Shown in pieces: positions 51,788-60,751 of a stretch of DNA of 64,000 bases (the first letter of the stretch is position 1; every line of letters begins with the position of its first letter). This DNA comes from Brevundimonas nasdae. GTDB taxonomy: Bacteria; Pseudomonadota; Alphaproteobacteria; Caulobacterales; Caulobacteraceae. Position numbers and translations under genes: made by a program. The stretch covers positions 496,001 to 560,000 of the forward strand of contig NZ_JAEPWN010000001.1 of assembly GCF_016654005.1 (NCBI RefSeq). The letters run 5' to 3'. Below the pieces are notes generated by a model. The model saw nothing but the letters and a program-made list of their open reading frames with translations, did no database searches and had not been told where the DNA came from.

Positions 51788-52834
51788 ATGACCGACACTA
51801 CGGCGGCCAATCCTTTCGGCGATCTGAGCGGCGGCATCGAAGAGCCCCTGTCCGAACGCGTCCTGAATCAGGATGAGATCGACAGCCTGCTGGGCTTTGA
51901 CATGGGCGACGACGACGGCTCTGAGCGGTCGGGCATCCGCGCCATCATCAACTCTGCTTTGGTCAGCTATGAGCGGCTGCCGATGCTGGAGATCGTGTTC
52001 GACCGCCTTGTGCGGTTGATGACGACGTCCCTGCGCAACTTCACCTCGGACAACGTCGAAGTGTCGCTGGACAACATTTCGTCGATCCGGTTCGGCGATT
52101 ATCTGAACTCGATCCCGCTGCCGGCGATCCTGGCTGTGTTTCGCGCTGAGGAGCTGGACAACTACGGCCTGCTGACGGTCGATTCCAACCTGATCTATTC
52201 GATCGTCGACGTGCTGCTGGGCGGTCGTCGCGGCACGGCGGCGCTGCGGATCGAGGGGCGGCCCTACACCACTATCGAACGGGCGCTGGTGCAGCGGATG
52301 GTCGAGGTGGTGCTGAACGATGCGCGCCAGGCGTTCGAGCCGCTGACGCCCGTGCATTTCAACCTGGACCGGCTGGAGACCAACCCCCGCTTCGCCGCCA
52401 TCGCGCGCACGGCCAACGCCGCCATCCTGATCAAGCTGCGGATCGACATGGAGGATCGCGGCGGGCGGATCGAGCTGCTGCTGCCCTATGCGACGCTGGA
52501 GCCGATCCGCAAGATGCTGTTGCAGCAGTTCATGGGCGAGAAGTTCGGGCGCGACAATATCTGGGAAGGCCACCTGGCCACCGAAATCTGGACCACCGAC
52601 ACCGAAGTCAGGGCGGTTCTGGACGAACAGCAGCTGCCCCTGTCGAAAGTGTTGGACCTGAAGGTCGGCGACACCATGATGCTTAATGCTACGCCTGACT
52701 CGGAGGTTTCGATTCGCGCGGGCTCCATCCCGCTGACCACCGGCCGCATGGGCCGTAAGGGCCAGCATATCGCCATTCGTATCGAGGCGCCGGTGAACCC
52801 AGAGGTCGCCGCCCGCATGAAAGGACCACGCTGA
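51788..52834 (+). CDS. fliM: Flagellar motor switch protein FliM
   Basis: A 348-residue C-ring protein. The N-terminal CheY-P-binding segment is 'LSERVLNQDEIDSLLGFD' (the EIDSLL motif), followed by the middle domain ('LPAILAVFRAEELDNYGLLTVDSNLIYSIVDVLLGG') and a C-terminal SpoA domain ('LPLSKVLDLKVGDTMMLN'). It binds phosphorylated CheY and sets rotation direction. Its stop overlaps the next gene by one base. Confidence 0.96.
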   Translation: MTDTTAANPFGDLSGGIEEPLSERVLNQDEIDSLLGFDMGDDDGSERSGIRAIINSALVSYERLPMLEIVFDRLVRLMTTSLRNFTSDNVEVSLDNISSIRFGDYLNSIPLPAILAVFRAEELDNYGLLTVDSNLIYSIVDVLLGGRRGTAALRIEGRPYTTIERALVQRMVEVVLNDARQAFEPLTPVHFNLDRLETNPRFAAIARTANAAILIKLRIDMEDRGGRIELLLPYATLEPIRKMLLQQFMGEKFGRDNIWEGHLATEIWTTDTEVRAVLDEQQLPLSKVLDLKVGDTMMLNATPDSEVSIRAGSIPLTTGRMGRKGQHIAIRIEAPVNPEVAARMKGPR

Positions 52835-53412
52835 TGGCCGGCATGATCATGGACGCGGTGCTTATGCTGCTGCTGGTCGCGGCGATCGGCTATGGCGTCA
52901 AGCTAGAGCGCAAGCTGACGGCCCTGCGTGCGGGACAGCTGGCCTTCGCCAACGCCGTCAGCGAACTGAACTCCGCCGCAGGCCGTGCAGAGACGGCGCT
53001 GGCGACGTTGCGGGCCTCGGGGCAGGAGACGGATCTGCTGCACGACCGCATCATCAAGGCCCGCGAAGTGAAGGCGCAACTGGAATCCCTGATCGCACGC
53101 GCGCCCGTCGGCGTGCCGAAACGTGAAGAAGCGCCCCACCACGTCGAGCCGCTAACCCTTCGTCAGGTCGCGCCGCCGGTCGCCGAGCCGACCGAGGACG
53201 AAGCCCGCGCCCGTCGAATGGCCGCATTGGCTGAGCGTATTCAAGGGATTGCGGCCCCGTCCGCCACGCGACGCCCGGCGCCGTCTGCGGGGCGTGACAA
53301 TGTCGCCGCCATCGTCCAGGCCCTGAGCGCGGGCAAGTCCGCTAACCAAGCCGCCAAACAAAGCCTCAATGCTGCGCGTCGTAATCTCGACGACGACCTG
53401 TTCGCCGCCTGA
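52834..53412 (+). CDS. DUF6468 domain-containing protein of the flagellar locus
   Basis: A 192-residue protein. An N-terminal membrane helix ('MIMDAVLMLLLVAAIGYGVKLERKL') is followed by a coiled coil ('TALRAGQLAFANAVSELNSAAGRAETALATLRA'), the DUF6468 region, and a variable tail. It sits directly after fliM in alphaproteobacterial fliL operons and is probably linked to the motor. Function unknown. ATG overlaps the fliM stop. Confidence 0.8.
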   Translation: MAGMIMDAVLMLLLVAAIGYGVKLERKLTALRAGQLAFANAVSELNSAAGRAETALATLRASGQETDLLHDRIIKAREVKAQLESLIARAPVGVPKREEAPHHVEPLTLRQVAPPVAEPTEDEARARRMAALAERIQGIAAPSATRRPAPSAGRDNVAAIVQALSAGKSANQAAKQSLNAARRNLDDDLFAA

Positions 53413-53429
53413 TTTCCGGAACCTGCTGA

Positions 53430-54311
53430 ATGGCCCGCATACCTCGCCTTCTGCCCCTCATCGCCGTCGCCATCGGCGGGGTGGTGGCCGTGCGCGCCGT
53501 CGGGGCTGCGCCGGAGCTTTTCCAGGGGGCCAAGGCCTGGGCTGAGGATTCCATGCCTGCCGCCTCGGTGGCCAGTGTCGCGGGCAAGCCGGCGCTGTCC
53601 GGCGCCTGCGCCCTGTCACCTGAACAACTGGCCCAGCAGGCGGGGATTTCTCCCGCCGAGTTGAAGATCATCCAGTCCCTGTCGCAACGTCGCACCCAGC
53701 TGGACGCGCGTGATCAGGACTTCGCCACAACCCTGCCGCTGATGGTCGCCGCCGAACAGAAGCTGGACGCCAAGATCCAGGCCATGGAAGCCCTGAAGAC
53801 CGAGATGCGCCAGTTGGTGGGGCAGGTGGGCGAGCGCGAGAAGGAAGAAACCGACCGTCTGGTCCAGGTCTATTCCGCCATGCGTCCCAAGGACGCCGCC
53901 CCGGTCATGGCGTCGTTGGAGGACCGGGTGCGCCTGCCCGTCGCCGCCGCCATGCGCCCGCGCACCCTGGCCGCCGTCATGGCTCAGATGACCCCCGCCC
54001 AGGCCAAGGAGCTGACCGAGAAACTGGCCGCGCGCTTCCAGGCGCAGCAGATGGCCGCCCGCGCCGTCGCCGCCGAAGCCGCCACGCCTGCGCCCGCGCC
54101 GACGTCGGCGGTTCAACCCGCCCCCGTCGCTCGGCCCGTCGCCCGTCCTGCCTCGACGCCCGCAGCCGCAGAGGCCAAGCCTGAAGCCACGTCCGAGGCG
54201 CCGCGCCCGGCGACGCGCGCGCCCGTGCGCCGTCCGGCGGCGCGCCCTGCCGCACCCGCCCCGCAGCCCGCTCCGGTTCCTGCTGCGACGCCCCGCCAGA
54301 CGGTGCAGTAA
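53430..54311 (+). CDS. MotE-like flagellar protein
   Basis: A 293-residue protein. An N-terminal signal or anchor segment ('LLPLIAVAIGGVVAVRAVGA') is followed by a coiled coil (about residues 80-140) and the MgtE N-terminal-like domain seen in MotE ('VYSAMRPKDAAPVMASLEDRVRLPVAAAMRPRTLAAVMAQMTPAQAKELTEKL'). The C-terminal 90 residues are Pro/Ala-rich. MotE is a chaperone for the stator protein MotC in Rhizobia; here the role is inferred from domain and position. Confidence 0.8.
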   Translation: MARIPRLLPLIAVAIGGVVAVRAVGAAPELFQGAKAWAEDSMPAASVASVAGKPALSGACALSPEQLAQQAGISPAELKIIQSLSQRRTQLDARDQDFATTLPLMVAAEQKLDAKIQAMEALKTEMRQLVGQVGEREKEETDRLVQVYSAMRPKDAAPVMASLEDRVRLPVAAAMRPRTLAAVMAQMTPAQAKELTEKLAARFQAQQMAARAVAAEAATPAPAPTSAVQPAPVARPVARPASTPAAAEAKPEATSEAPRPATRAPVRRPAARPAAPAPQPAPVPAATPRQTVQ

Positions 54312-54401
54312 CGGCTAAGGAGCGGCGCCAATCCGTCGCGGCGGTTGGCAGATGGCGCGGGTGAGGCTATCACCGCGCCTTTCCAAGATCCGAGCCGCCT
54401 C

Positions 54402-54641
54402 ATGTCCGACACGCCCCCCGACCGCCTTTCGGTTGATCCGTCCAGCCCGCACCACGATGCAGACGTGCTGCAGCGCGGCGTCGGCATCCGCTTCAAGGGC
54501 GAAGAAAAGACCAACGTCGAGGAATACTGCGTTTCCGAAGGTTGGGTCCGTCTGGCGCTGGGCAACCGCGTGGACCGCAAGGGCAAGGCCCTGACCGTCA
54601 AGCTGCAGGGCGTGGTCGAGCCCTATTTTCAGAATAACTGA
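54402..54641 (+). CDS. DUF3297 family protein
   Basis: A 79-residue DUF3297 protein. The pattern 'DRLSVDPSSPHHDADVLQRGVGIRFKGEEKTNVEEYCVSEGWVRLALG' and 'DRKGKALTVKLQGVVEPYF' fit the family. These proteins are sometimes labelled as glutathione peroxidases by mistake; no catalytic residues are visible. The ATG at 54402 begins the conserved region. Confidence 0.85.
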   Translation: MSDTPPDRLSVDPSSPHHDADVLQRGVGIRFKGEEKTNVEEYCVSEGWVRLALGNRVDRKGKALTVKLQGVVEPYFQNN

Positions 54642-54731
54642 TCTGCCGGCCTCATAACTGACTTTCCGGGGACGGTGAGGCGGGACTAGGGTCAGGCCGG
54701 TTTTGAAACGGGTCTGATTCCGGAGCTGCTG

Positions 54732-56171
54732 ATGTCCATTCGTCTGTTGACCGTCAGCGCGCTGGCGCTTGGCCTTGTCGCCGCGCCAGCCGTCGCCCAG
54801 GACGCCCGAACAGAGGCCCAGGCCGCAGTCATCCGCGACGCGGCGCTGAAGTCCAATGTGGCGCTGGACTACGTCACCCAGATCACCACGCGGTTCGGGC
54901 CGCGCCCGGCCGGTTCACGGTCGGAGCAGCAGGCCGCCGCCTGGGCCGCTGACTATCTGCGCGCACAGGGTTTCCAGAACGTCCGCATCGAAGAATTCCC
55001 GCTGGTTGGGTGGGAGCGGGGGGAGGATTCCGGCGCGATCATCGGCGCCCATCCCCAGCCGTTGGTCCTGGCCGCGCTGGGCCATTCGCCCGCCACGCCG
55101 CGCGGCGGGATCGAGGCCGATGTGGTCCGGTTCACCACTCTGGACGACTTGCGCGCCGCACCTGACGCCTCGGTGCGCGGCAAGATCGTCTATGTCGACC
55201 TGGGCCAGATGCATCCGATGCAGGACGGCTCCGGCTATGGCCCGCAGACGCGGGTGCGCGGCGCCGGGCCGGGGGTTGCGGCGGCCAAGGGGGCGGCGGC
55301 CTTCATCCTGCGCTCGGTCGGGTCCGACGAGAACCGTCTGCCGCACACCGGCACGACCCAGTATGTGGACGGCAAGGCCACCGTGCCGTCCTTCGCCCTG
55401 TCGGCGCCGGACGCGGATCAGGTCAGCCGACTGATCGCGTTGGGGGAGCCGGTGCGTCTGCGGTTGTCGTCCACCGCCCGCACCTATCAGACCCACAGCC
55501 AGAATGTGATCGGCGACCTGCCTGGGGCGACGCGGCCGGATGAGATCATCGTCCTAGGCTCGCACATGGACAGCTGGGATCAGGGCACGGGCGCCATCGA
55601 CGACGCGGCGGGCGGGGCCATCACCATCGCCGCCGCCAAGGCCATCGCCGCCAGCGGCCAGCGCGCCGCCCGCACGATCCGCGTCGTCCTGTACGGGTCG
55701 GAAGAGGTGGCCCAGCCGACGCGTGAGACCGGCAACGGCGGCGGGGTTTACGCCCGCAATCAGGGCGCGGCGGTCGAGAAACACGTGATCGCCGGCGAAA
55801 GCGATTTCGGCGCCGACCGCGTCTATGCCCTGCGCCTGCCTGCGGGCGCGCAGGGTTCGGACTTCCAGAAGGCCGCGAACCGGGTCCTCTATCCGATCGG
55901 CGTCCTGTCCTCGTCGCAGGTGGAGACGGAGGGCGGCGTCGACGTCGGGCCTCTAGGGCCGCTGGGCGTGCCCTTCTTCGGGCTGGCGCAGGACGGGACG
56001 CGTTATTTCGACCTGCACCACACGGCCAACGACACCCTGGACAAGATCGATCCGGCGCAACTGAGCCAGAACGTCGCCGCCTGGGCGGGACTGGTCTGGC
56101 TGATCGCCGATTCGGACGTTGATTTCCGGGCGCTGCCTCAGGCCGCCGCGGCGGCGCCCAGCGCCCGCTGA
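54732..56171 (+). CDS. Secreted M28 family zinc metallopeptidase with PA-like insert
   Basis: A 479-residue secreted aminopeptidase-like enzyme with a Sec signal peptide ending 'APAVAQ'. The M28 core has the zinc ligands H and D in 'VLGSHMDSWDQGTGAIDDAAGG', the E-E pair in 'LYGSEE', the D in 'GESDFGADRV', and the H in 'DLHHTANDTLDKI'. A beta-rich segment between about residues 120 and 250 looks like a PA domain ('GKIVYVDLG', 'AAKGAAAFILRSVGSD'). Likely a periplasmic or secreted peptidase. Confidence 0.9.
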   Translation: MSIRLLTVSALALGLVAAPAVAQDARTEAQAAVIRDAALKSNVALDYVTQITTRFGPRPAGSRSEQQAAAWAADYLRAQGFQNVRIEEFPLVGWERGEDSGAIIGAHPQPLVLAALGHSPATPRGGIEADVVRFTTLDDLRAAPDASVRGKIVYVDLGQMHPMQDGSGYGPQTRVRGAGPGVAAAKGAAAFILRSVGSDENRLPHTGTTQYVDGKATVPSFALSAPDADQVSRLIALGEPVRLRLSSTARTYQTHSQNVIGDLPGATRPDEIIVLGSHMDSWDQGTGAIDDAAGGAITIAAAKAIAASGQRAARTIRVVLYGSEEVAQPTRETGNGGGVYARNQGAAVEKHVIAGESDFGADRVYALRLPAGAQGSDFQKAANRVLYPIGVLSSSQVETEGGVDVGPLGPLGVPFFGLAQDGTRYFDLHHTANDTLDKIDPAQLSQNVAAWAGLVWLIADSDVDFRALPQAAAAAPSAR

Positions 56172-56289
56172 CCGGTCGAAAGCAAAGCCGACGGTTGCGG
56201 GATGGCGTGATTTCAGCCTTCGCTGTGGTTGTCGGCCATGCTTGGCATTGGCTCTCCGCGCAGGGGCCGCTATAGAGCCGGTTCGGCCT

Positions 56290-56590
56290 GCGGGCGTGGC
56301 GGAACTGGTAGACGCAACGGACTTAAGCTGAAGGATTGAGTGCGCCGGGGGAAATCCCGGACGTAGAACCGCTCAAATTCGGGGAACCCTGTAAAATGGC
56401 GATCCCGAGCCAAGCCCGTCCCTGTGACGGGAAGGTGTAGAGACTAGACGGGCGGCGCCTAAAGCCTTCGGGCCATGGCGAAGGGATAGTCCAGACCACG
56501 AACGTCCCATGGGCGGCGGCGAAAGCCGAAGTGGTATGAAAATCCGTCGGGCGTACGCCCGTGCCGGTTCGATTCCGGCCGCCCGCACCA
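56290..56590 (+). tRNA. tRNA-Leu(UAA), interrupted by a group I intron in the anticodon loop
   Basis: The 5' exon is 56290-56324 and the 3' exon 56539-56590, giving an 87-nt mature tRNA with encoded CCA. The acceptor stem is GCGGGCG/CGCCCGC; the anticodon stem ACGGA/TCCGT is formed only after splicing, with loop C-U-U-A-A-A-A and anticodon UAA. The long variable arm (GGGCGTACGCCC) and T arm (GCCGG-TTCGATT-CCGGC) fit a class II leucine tRNA. The exons join between U34 and A35, the site used by cyanobacterial tRNA-Leu introns. It reads UUA codons, which are rare at this GC content. Confidence 0.94.
56325..56538 (+). ncRNA. Group I self-splicing intron (IC3-like, 214 nt) in tRNA-Leu(UAA)
   Basis: A compact 214-nt intron with the group I core. 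P1 can form between the 5' exon end (ACUU) and intron GAGU (56338-56341), with the U-G pair at the splice site. P2: CCGGG/CCCGG (56345-56349, 56356-56360). P4: UCGGG/CCCGA (56379-56383, 56404-56408). P7: GACUA/UAGUC (56442-56446, 56487-56491). P8: CCUUCG/CGAAGG (56465-56470, 56479-56484). P9 hairpin with GAAA loop (56517-56528). The intron ends in G (56538). No homing endonuclease is encoded. The core strings match what I recall of the Anabaena tRNA-Leu intron. Confidence 0.92.
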
Positions 56591-56723
56591 CAATACCAAA
56601 TTCGGCTGATGTAATGGCGCAAGTCGTGACCGCTAACATCACGGTTTGCTACAGCGTTTAAAACAGCGCTGCCGCTGCGTTGTCTCTATGGATAATTTAT
56701 GTTCAATGAAGTCGCCGTGGCTA

Positions 56724-56735
56724 TGCGCCGGCGCA
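56724..56735. promoter_or_regulatory. 12-bp palindrome upstream of the FucP-like gene
   Basis: TGCGCCGGCGCA, a perfect 12-bp palindrome 41 bases before the transporter start, with a central CG as in LacI-family operators. At this GC content a chance palindrome is possible, so this is a weak candidate for the nearby LacI-type regulator. Confidence 0.35.
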
Positions 56736-56776
56736 ATGAAACTGCGCGTCACGATGCAGTTCGTAGGGGGACCATC

Positions 56777-58060
56777 ATGAATACATCCGTCGGCGGCAAG
56801 GGCAACGGCCTTGCGTTCGCCTATGTCACCAGCCTTTTCTTCGCCTGGGGCTTCGTCACTTCGCTGATCGATCCGCTGATCGCCGCCGTGCGTCGCGTGT
56901 TCGACCTGAGCCTGGCGGAAGCCATGCTGACGGCCTCGGCCTGGTTCATCGCCTATGGCCTGGCCTCGCTGCCCGCGGCCTGGCTGCTGTCCAAGCTGGG
57001 CTACAGCCGCGCCATCATCGCGGCCCTGGGGACCATGGTTCTGGGTTGTTTGCTGGTGCCGGTGGCGACCATCGTCGACGTCTATCCACTGGTGCTGCTG
57101 TCGCTGTTCATCATCGCTTCGGGCGTGACTCTGCTGCAGGTTGCGGCCAACCCGCTGTCGGCCTCGCTGGGCGCGCCCAAGACGGCGCACCTGCGTCTGA
57201 CCTTCTCGCAGGCCTTCAACTCTCTGGGCGCGACCCTGGGTCCGGTCATCGGTTCGACCATCCTGCTGACGGGCGGCGTCTTCGCCGCTGATGCGGTGGT
57301 GACGGCCTCGACGCGTGGGGAATCCCTGCGGTCGATCGACTTCGCCTTCCTGGCCGTGGGCGCCTTCTTCGCCCTGGTCGCCATCTTCATCTGGACCGCC
57401 CGCAAGCGCATCGACGCCGCTGTCGAGAGCAAACAGTCCACGGGCGTCGTTTCGCCTTTCACCGCCTTCAAATCGCGCTGGGCTGTGTTCGGCGCCGTGG
57501 CCATCTTCTTCTACGTCGGCGCAGAAGTGACCATCGGCACCCTGCTAATCCCCTTCCTGCATTCGGCCGAAGGTCTGGGACTGGCCGAGCATGAAGCCGG
57601 TCATATGGTCGGTTGGTACTACTGGGGCGCCGCCATGGTCGGCCGCTTTGTGGGCAGCGCGCTGCTGACGCGCGTCCGTGCGGGCGTCCTGCTGTCGATC
57701 TGCACCATCGTCGCCGCATCCCTGGCCGTCGTCGTCACCCAGACGGAAGGCGCGACCGCCGCCTACGCCGCCCTGGGCATCGGCTTCTTCAACTCGATCA
57801 TGTTCCCGACCATCTTCAGCCTGACGCTGGAGCGGTCCAGCGCCTCGCCTTCGGCCACTTCGGGTCTGCTGGTCTTCGGCATCATCGGCGGCGCCATCCT
57901 GCCTCCGATCGCCGGTTTCATCGCCGACAAGGCGGGGGCTGTCAGCCCGGCCTTCTTCGTGCCGGTGGTCGGTTATCTGGTGCTGGTGGCCTTCGCCCTG
58001 GCCTGCGCCCGCACCCGCGCCCTGAACGCGGATGCGCCTGGGACTGCTGCAGGCCACTGA
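56777..58060 (+). CDS. Sugar MFS transporter, FucP/GluP-like (FHS family)
   Basis: A 427-residue transporter with about 12 membrane helices. 'FAYVTSLFFAWGFVTSLIDPLIAAVRRVFDLSLAEA' matches the FucP/GluP start (F-F-x-W-G-F-x-T), and 'GVTLLQVAANPLSASLG' is the family motif after helix 4 ('LLQVAANP'). FHS members carry L-fucose, glucose or galactose with protons. The ATG at 56777 follows GGGGGA; an in-frame start at 56699 would add 26 residues lacking family likeness. A hairpin ends the gene. Confidence 0.88.
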   Translation: MNTSVGGKGNGLAFAYVTSLFFAWGFVTSLIDPLIAAVRRVFDLSLAEAMLTASAWFIAYGLASLPAAWLLSKLGYSRAIIAALGTMVLGCLLVPVATIVDVYPLVLLSLFIIASGVTLLQVAANPLSASLGAPKTAHLRLTFSQAFNSLGATLGPVIGSTILLTGGVFAADAVVTASTRGESLRSIDFAFLAVGAFFALVAIFIWTARKRIDAAVESKQSTGVVSPFTAFKSRWAVFGAVAIFFYVGAEVTIGTLLIPFLHSAEGLGLAEHEAGHMVGWYYWGAAMVGRFVGSALLTRVRAGVLLSICTIVAASLAVVVTQTEGATAAYAALGIGFFNSIMFPTIFSLTLERSSASPSATSGLLVFGIIGGAILPPIAGFIADKAGAVSPAFFVPVVGYLVLVAFALACARTRALNADAPGTAAGH

Positions 58061-58087
58061 TCGGGCTGCAACAACGGCAAGCTTCAT

Positions 58088-58111
58088 GAAGGCGGGGGAA
58101 ACCCCGCCTTC
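58088..58111 (+). terminator. Hairpin terminator after the FucP-like gene
   Basis: GAAGGCGGGG-GAAA-CCCCGCCTTC: a perfect 10-bp stem with GAAA loop, between the convergent transporter and LacI-type genes. No strong T-run follows, but stem stability and position support termination in one or both directions. Confidence 0.65.
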
Positions 58112-58144
58112 AGTCGTTTCAGGGGTGTGAAAGCCGTGGGCCTG

Positions 58145-59203
58145 TCAGACGACAGGCGGCGGGCCGTCCGACTGGCGCTGGATCAGGGTGAAGTCCAGCA
58201 GTTCACGCGCGCCAGGCGACGGCTCGTCCGAGCGGCGGCGGATCAAGTCGATGAGGATCGAGACGGCCTGACGCGACATGTCCGACACCGGCTGGCGGAT
58301 CGTGGTCAGGGGCGGCCAGACGGTGGTGGCCAGGGCCGTGTCGTCAAAGCCCACGACGGTCAGGTCGCGCGGCACGTCCAGGCCGCGCCTGTGGGCCACG
58401 GCGATGGCGGCGGCGGCCATGTCGTCGTTGCTGGCGAAGATGGCGGTGGGGGGCAGGGGCAGCGACAGAAGCTGATCCGCTGCATCAAGCCCGGAATGAT
58501 AGGTGTAGCTGCCCTGAACGATCAGGCTGTCGTCCGTGGCGATGCCGCGCTCGGACAGGGCCTGCAGCCAGCCCTGGCGGCGCAGGGCGGCGGAGGCGTG
58601 GTCAAACGGTCCCTGCACGAAGCCGATGCGGCGGTGGCCCAGGTCCAGCAGATGCAGGGTCATGGCGCGGGCGGCGGCGGCGTCGTCGATGCCGATGGCC
58701 GACAGGCTGTCGTCCGGCTGGCTGGAAGCGATGGCCACACCCGGCAGACCGGCTTCGTCCAGCCATTGCAGGATGGCGGCTGAATCACACAGGGGGGCGG
58801 GCAGAAGCACGCCGTCGACGCCGCTGGACAGCAGGCGGTCGAGCGCCTCGGCCTCGGCGTCCGGTTCGCACTTCTCGACCACCAGCTGGGCGCCGGCCTT
58901 GCTGGACTGATCCAGACCGCCCAGCAGCACCTCGCTCAGATAGGCGGCGGACGGGTTGTTGTAGAGCAGGCCGATCTTCAATGACTGGGCGCTGGCCAGA
59001 CTGCGGGCGGCCTGATTGGGGGCGTAGTCCAGGACGCGGATCGCCTCGATCACGCGCTGGCGCGTCGCGTCGCGCACATTGGGGCCGTCGTTGATGACCC
59101 GTGAGACGGTCATGGCGGAAACGCCTGCGTGGCGGGCGACGTCGCCGATTGTGCTGGCGGCCCCTTTGCGTCGGGCCGGCCTGCGCTGCAGTCTGTCATT
59201 CAT
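58145..59203 (-). CDS. LacI family transcriptional regulator
   Basis: A 352-residue LacI-family regulator. The helix-turn-helix is 'STIGDVARHAGVSAMTVSRVINDGPNV' and the sensor domain shows 'SLKIGLLYNNPSAAYLSEVLLGGLDQ', 'GHRRIGFVQGPFDHASA' and 'PTAIFASNDDMAAAAIA'. It is close in layout to the uronate-locus regulator (28492-29541) and the sensor halves are alike, so the two are probably paralogs. It lies downstream of the sugar porter on the same strand, and likely regulates it through the palindrome at 60752. ATG at 59203 preferred. Confidence 0.88.
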   Translation of the reverse strand: MNDRLQRRPARRKGAASTIGDVARHAGVSAMTVSRVINDGPNVRDATRQRVIEAIRVLDYAPNQAARSLASAQSLKIGLLYNNPSAAYLSEVLLGGLDQSSKAGAQLVVEKCEPDAEAEALDRLLSSGVDGVLLPAPLCDSAAILQWLDEAGLPGVAIASSQPDDSLSAIGIDDAAAARAMTLHLLDLGHRRIGFVQGPFDHASAALRRQGWLQALSERGIATDDSLIVQGSYTYHSGLDAADQLLSLPLPPTAIFASNDDMAAAAIAVAHRRGLDVPRDLTVVGFDDTALATTVWPPLTTIRQPVSDMSRQAVSILIDLIRRRSDEPSPGARELLDFTLIQRQSDGPPPVV

Positions 59204-59282
59204 GTGGCGAGCCTTAGCCTCGTCTGGGGGCAAGCGTAAGTGCGGGGCGGCGATGAAACGCCGCCCCTTGGCGCCCGCAGGC

Positions 59283-60716
59283 TCAGTTCGTCATGTCTTC
59301 CAGTTCGCGCCCGCGCGTTTCCTTGATCCAGGCCTGGACCAGGAAGAAGGAGATCAGGGCGTTGACAGCGTAGAAGCCGTAGGTCGCGACCAGGCCCAGG
59401 TTCGCCGCCATCCAGGGGAAGCTGACCGAGATGGCGAAGTTGGCGATCCACTGGGCGAACCCGGCGACGGCCAGGGCCGAGCCGCGCATCTGGTTGGGGA
59501 ACATCTCGCCCAGCATGACCCACATGACCGGTCCCCAGCTGGCGTTGAAGAAGACCACATAGGCGTTGGCCGCAATCAGGGCGGTCAGGCCGGTCTGGTC
59601 GTCCAGATGCAGCGAGCCGTTGACCAGGGTCGCCTTGGAGAAGCACCAGGCGACGGTGGCCAGGGTCACGAACATGCCGCCTGAACCGACCAGAAGCAGG
59701 GGTTTGCGGCCAATCTTGTCGATGACCGAGATGGCCGCCAGACAGGCTGCGATCGACAGGACGCCGGACAAGATGTTGATCTTCAGCGCGTCGTTTTCAG
59801 AGAATCCGACCGTCTGCCACAGCACCGCGCCGTAGTAGAAGACGATGTTGATGCCGACCAGTTGCTGGAAGACGGCGATGATCAGACCGGCCCAGACGAT
59901 GGGGCGGATGTTGCGGGTCACCGGGTCCAGCAGGTCCGAGAATTTGGGCTTGTGGTCTGCAGCCAGCGAGGCGCGGATCTCGGTGACCTTGCGCGCGCCG
60001 GCGTGGGCGCCGAACAGCTTGGTCAGAACGGCCTCGGCCTGGGCGTCCTTCTTCTTGACCACCAGGAAGCGCGGGCTTTCAGGGATGACCAGCAGGGCGA
60101 TCAGATAGATGGCGGCGGGAATGACCTGCAGCCAGAACATCCAGCGCCAGGCGGGGAAGCCCATCCAGAACTCGGCCGTCGATCCGCCCGCCGTGCGGGC
60201 CAGCGCATAGTTGGCGACGAAGGCGCCGGTCAGGCCGATGATGATCATGATCTGCTGGACCGAGGTCAGGCGGCCGCGGATCGAGGCGGGGGTGACTTCG
60301 GAAATATAGGCGGGCGACAGGACCGAGGCCGCGCCGACGCCCAGACCGCCGATGAAGCGGGCGATGATGAAGTGAGCCGAACTGTCGGCGGCGCCCGCCC
60401 AGATGGCCGAGATGATGAACATGACGGCGGCGATCTGCATCACGGTGCGACGGCCGATGGCGTCCGCCAGACGTCCGGCGATGAAGGCACCGAAGGCGCA
60501 GCCCAGCAGAATGGCGCCGACGTTGAGGCCTGTGCCCAGCGCCGACAGGTTGAAGGCCTGTTCCAGCCCGTCCTGCGTGCCGTTGATTACGCCGGAATCA
60601 TAGCCGAACATGAAGCCGCCGATGGTCGCGACCGCCACGATCAGGGCGATGAAGGCGAAGTTGACGCGGTCGTCGCCCGCGATGCCGGGACCGGAGTCCC
60701 CCGTTGGTCCTGCCAT
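59283..60716 (-). CDS. Sugar porter family MFS transporter (glucose/xylose:H+ symporter-like)
   Basis: A 477-residue sugar porter with 12 membrane helices. Signature motifs are 'GYDSGVINGTQ' (helix 1), 'GRLADAIGRRTVM' (loop 2-3), 'VIPESPRFLV' (P-E-S-P-R after helix 6), 'FQQLVGINIVFYYG' (QQxxGxN, sugar contact), and 'KETRGRELEDM' at the C-terminus (close to the PETKG motif). It resembles XylE/GlcP/GalP-type proton symporters. The 199-base upstream region carries a perfect GTGAACGTTCAC palindrome. Confidence 0.92.
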   Translation of the reverse strand: MAGPTGDSGPGIAGDDRVNFAFIALIVAVATIGGFMFGYDSGVINGTQDGLEQAFNLSALGTGLNVGAILLGCAFGAFIAGRLADAIGRRTVMQIAAVMFIISAIWAGAADSSAHFIIARFIGGLGVGAASVLSPAYISEVTPASIRGRLTSVQQIMIIIGLTGAFVANYALARTAGGSTAEFWMGFPAWRWMFWLQVIPAAIYLIALLVIPESPRFLVVKKKDAQAEAVLTKLFGAHAGARKVTEIRASLAADHKPKFSDLLDPVTRNIRPIVWAGLIIAVFQQLVGINIVFYYGAVLWQTVGFSENDALKINILSGVLSIAACLAAISVIDKIGRKPLLLVGSGGMFVTLATVAWCFSKATLVNGSLHLDDQTGLTALIAANAYVVFFNASWGPVMWVMLGEMFPNQMRGSALAVAGFAQWIANFAISVSFPWMAANLGLVATYGFYAVNALISFFLVQAWIKETRGRELEDMTN

Positions 60717-60751
60717 TTGATTATTCCCTCCGATTCTCGTCTAGCGCGAGA

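Noticed and set aside
56323..56622. Small open frames across the tRNA-Leu intron region
   Set aside because: They cross the exons and structured core of the intron; no homing endonuclease motif such as LAGLIDADG or GIY-YIG is present.
56641..56700. Possible -35/-10 promoter (TTGTCT, GATAAT) before the FucP-like gene
   Set aside because: The two hexamers are only about 5 bases apart, far from the 16-18 needed.
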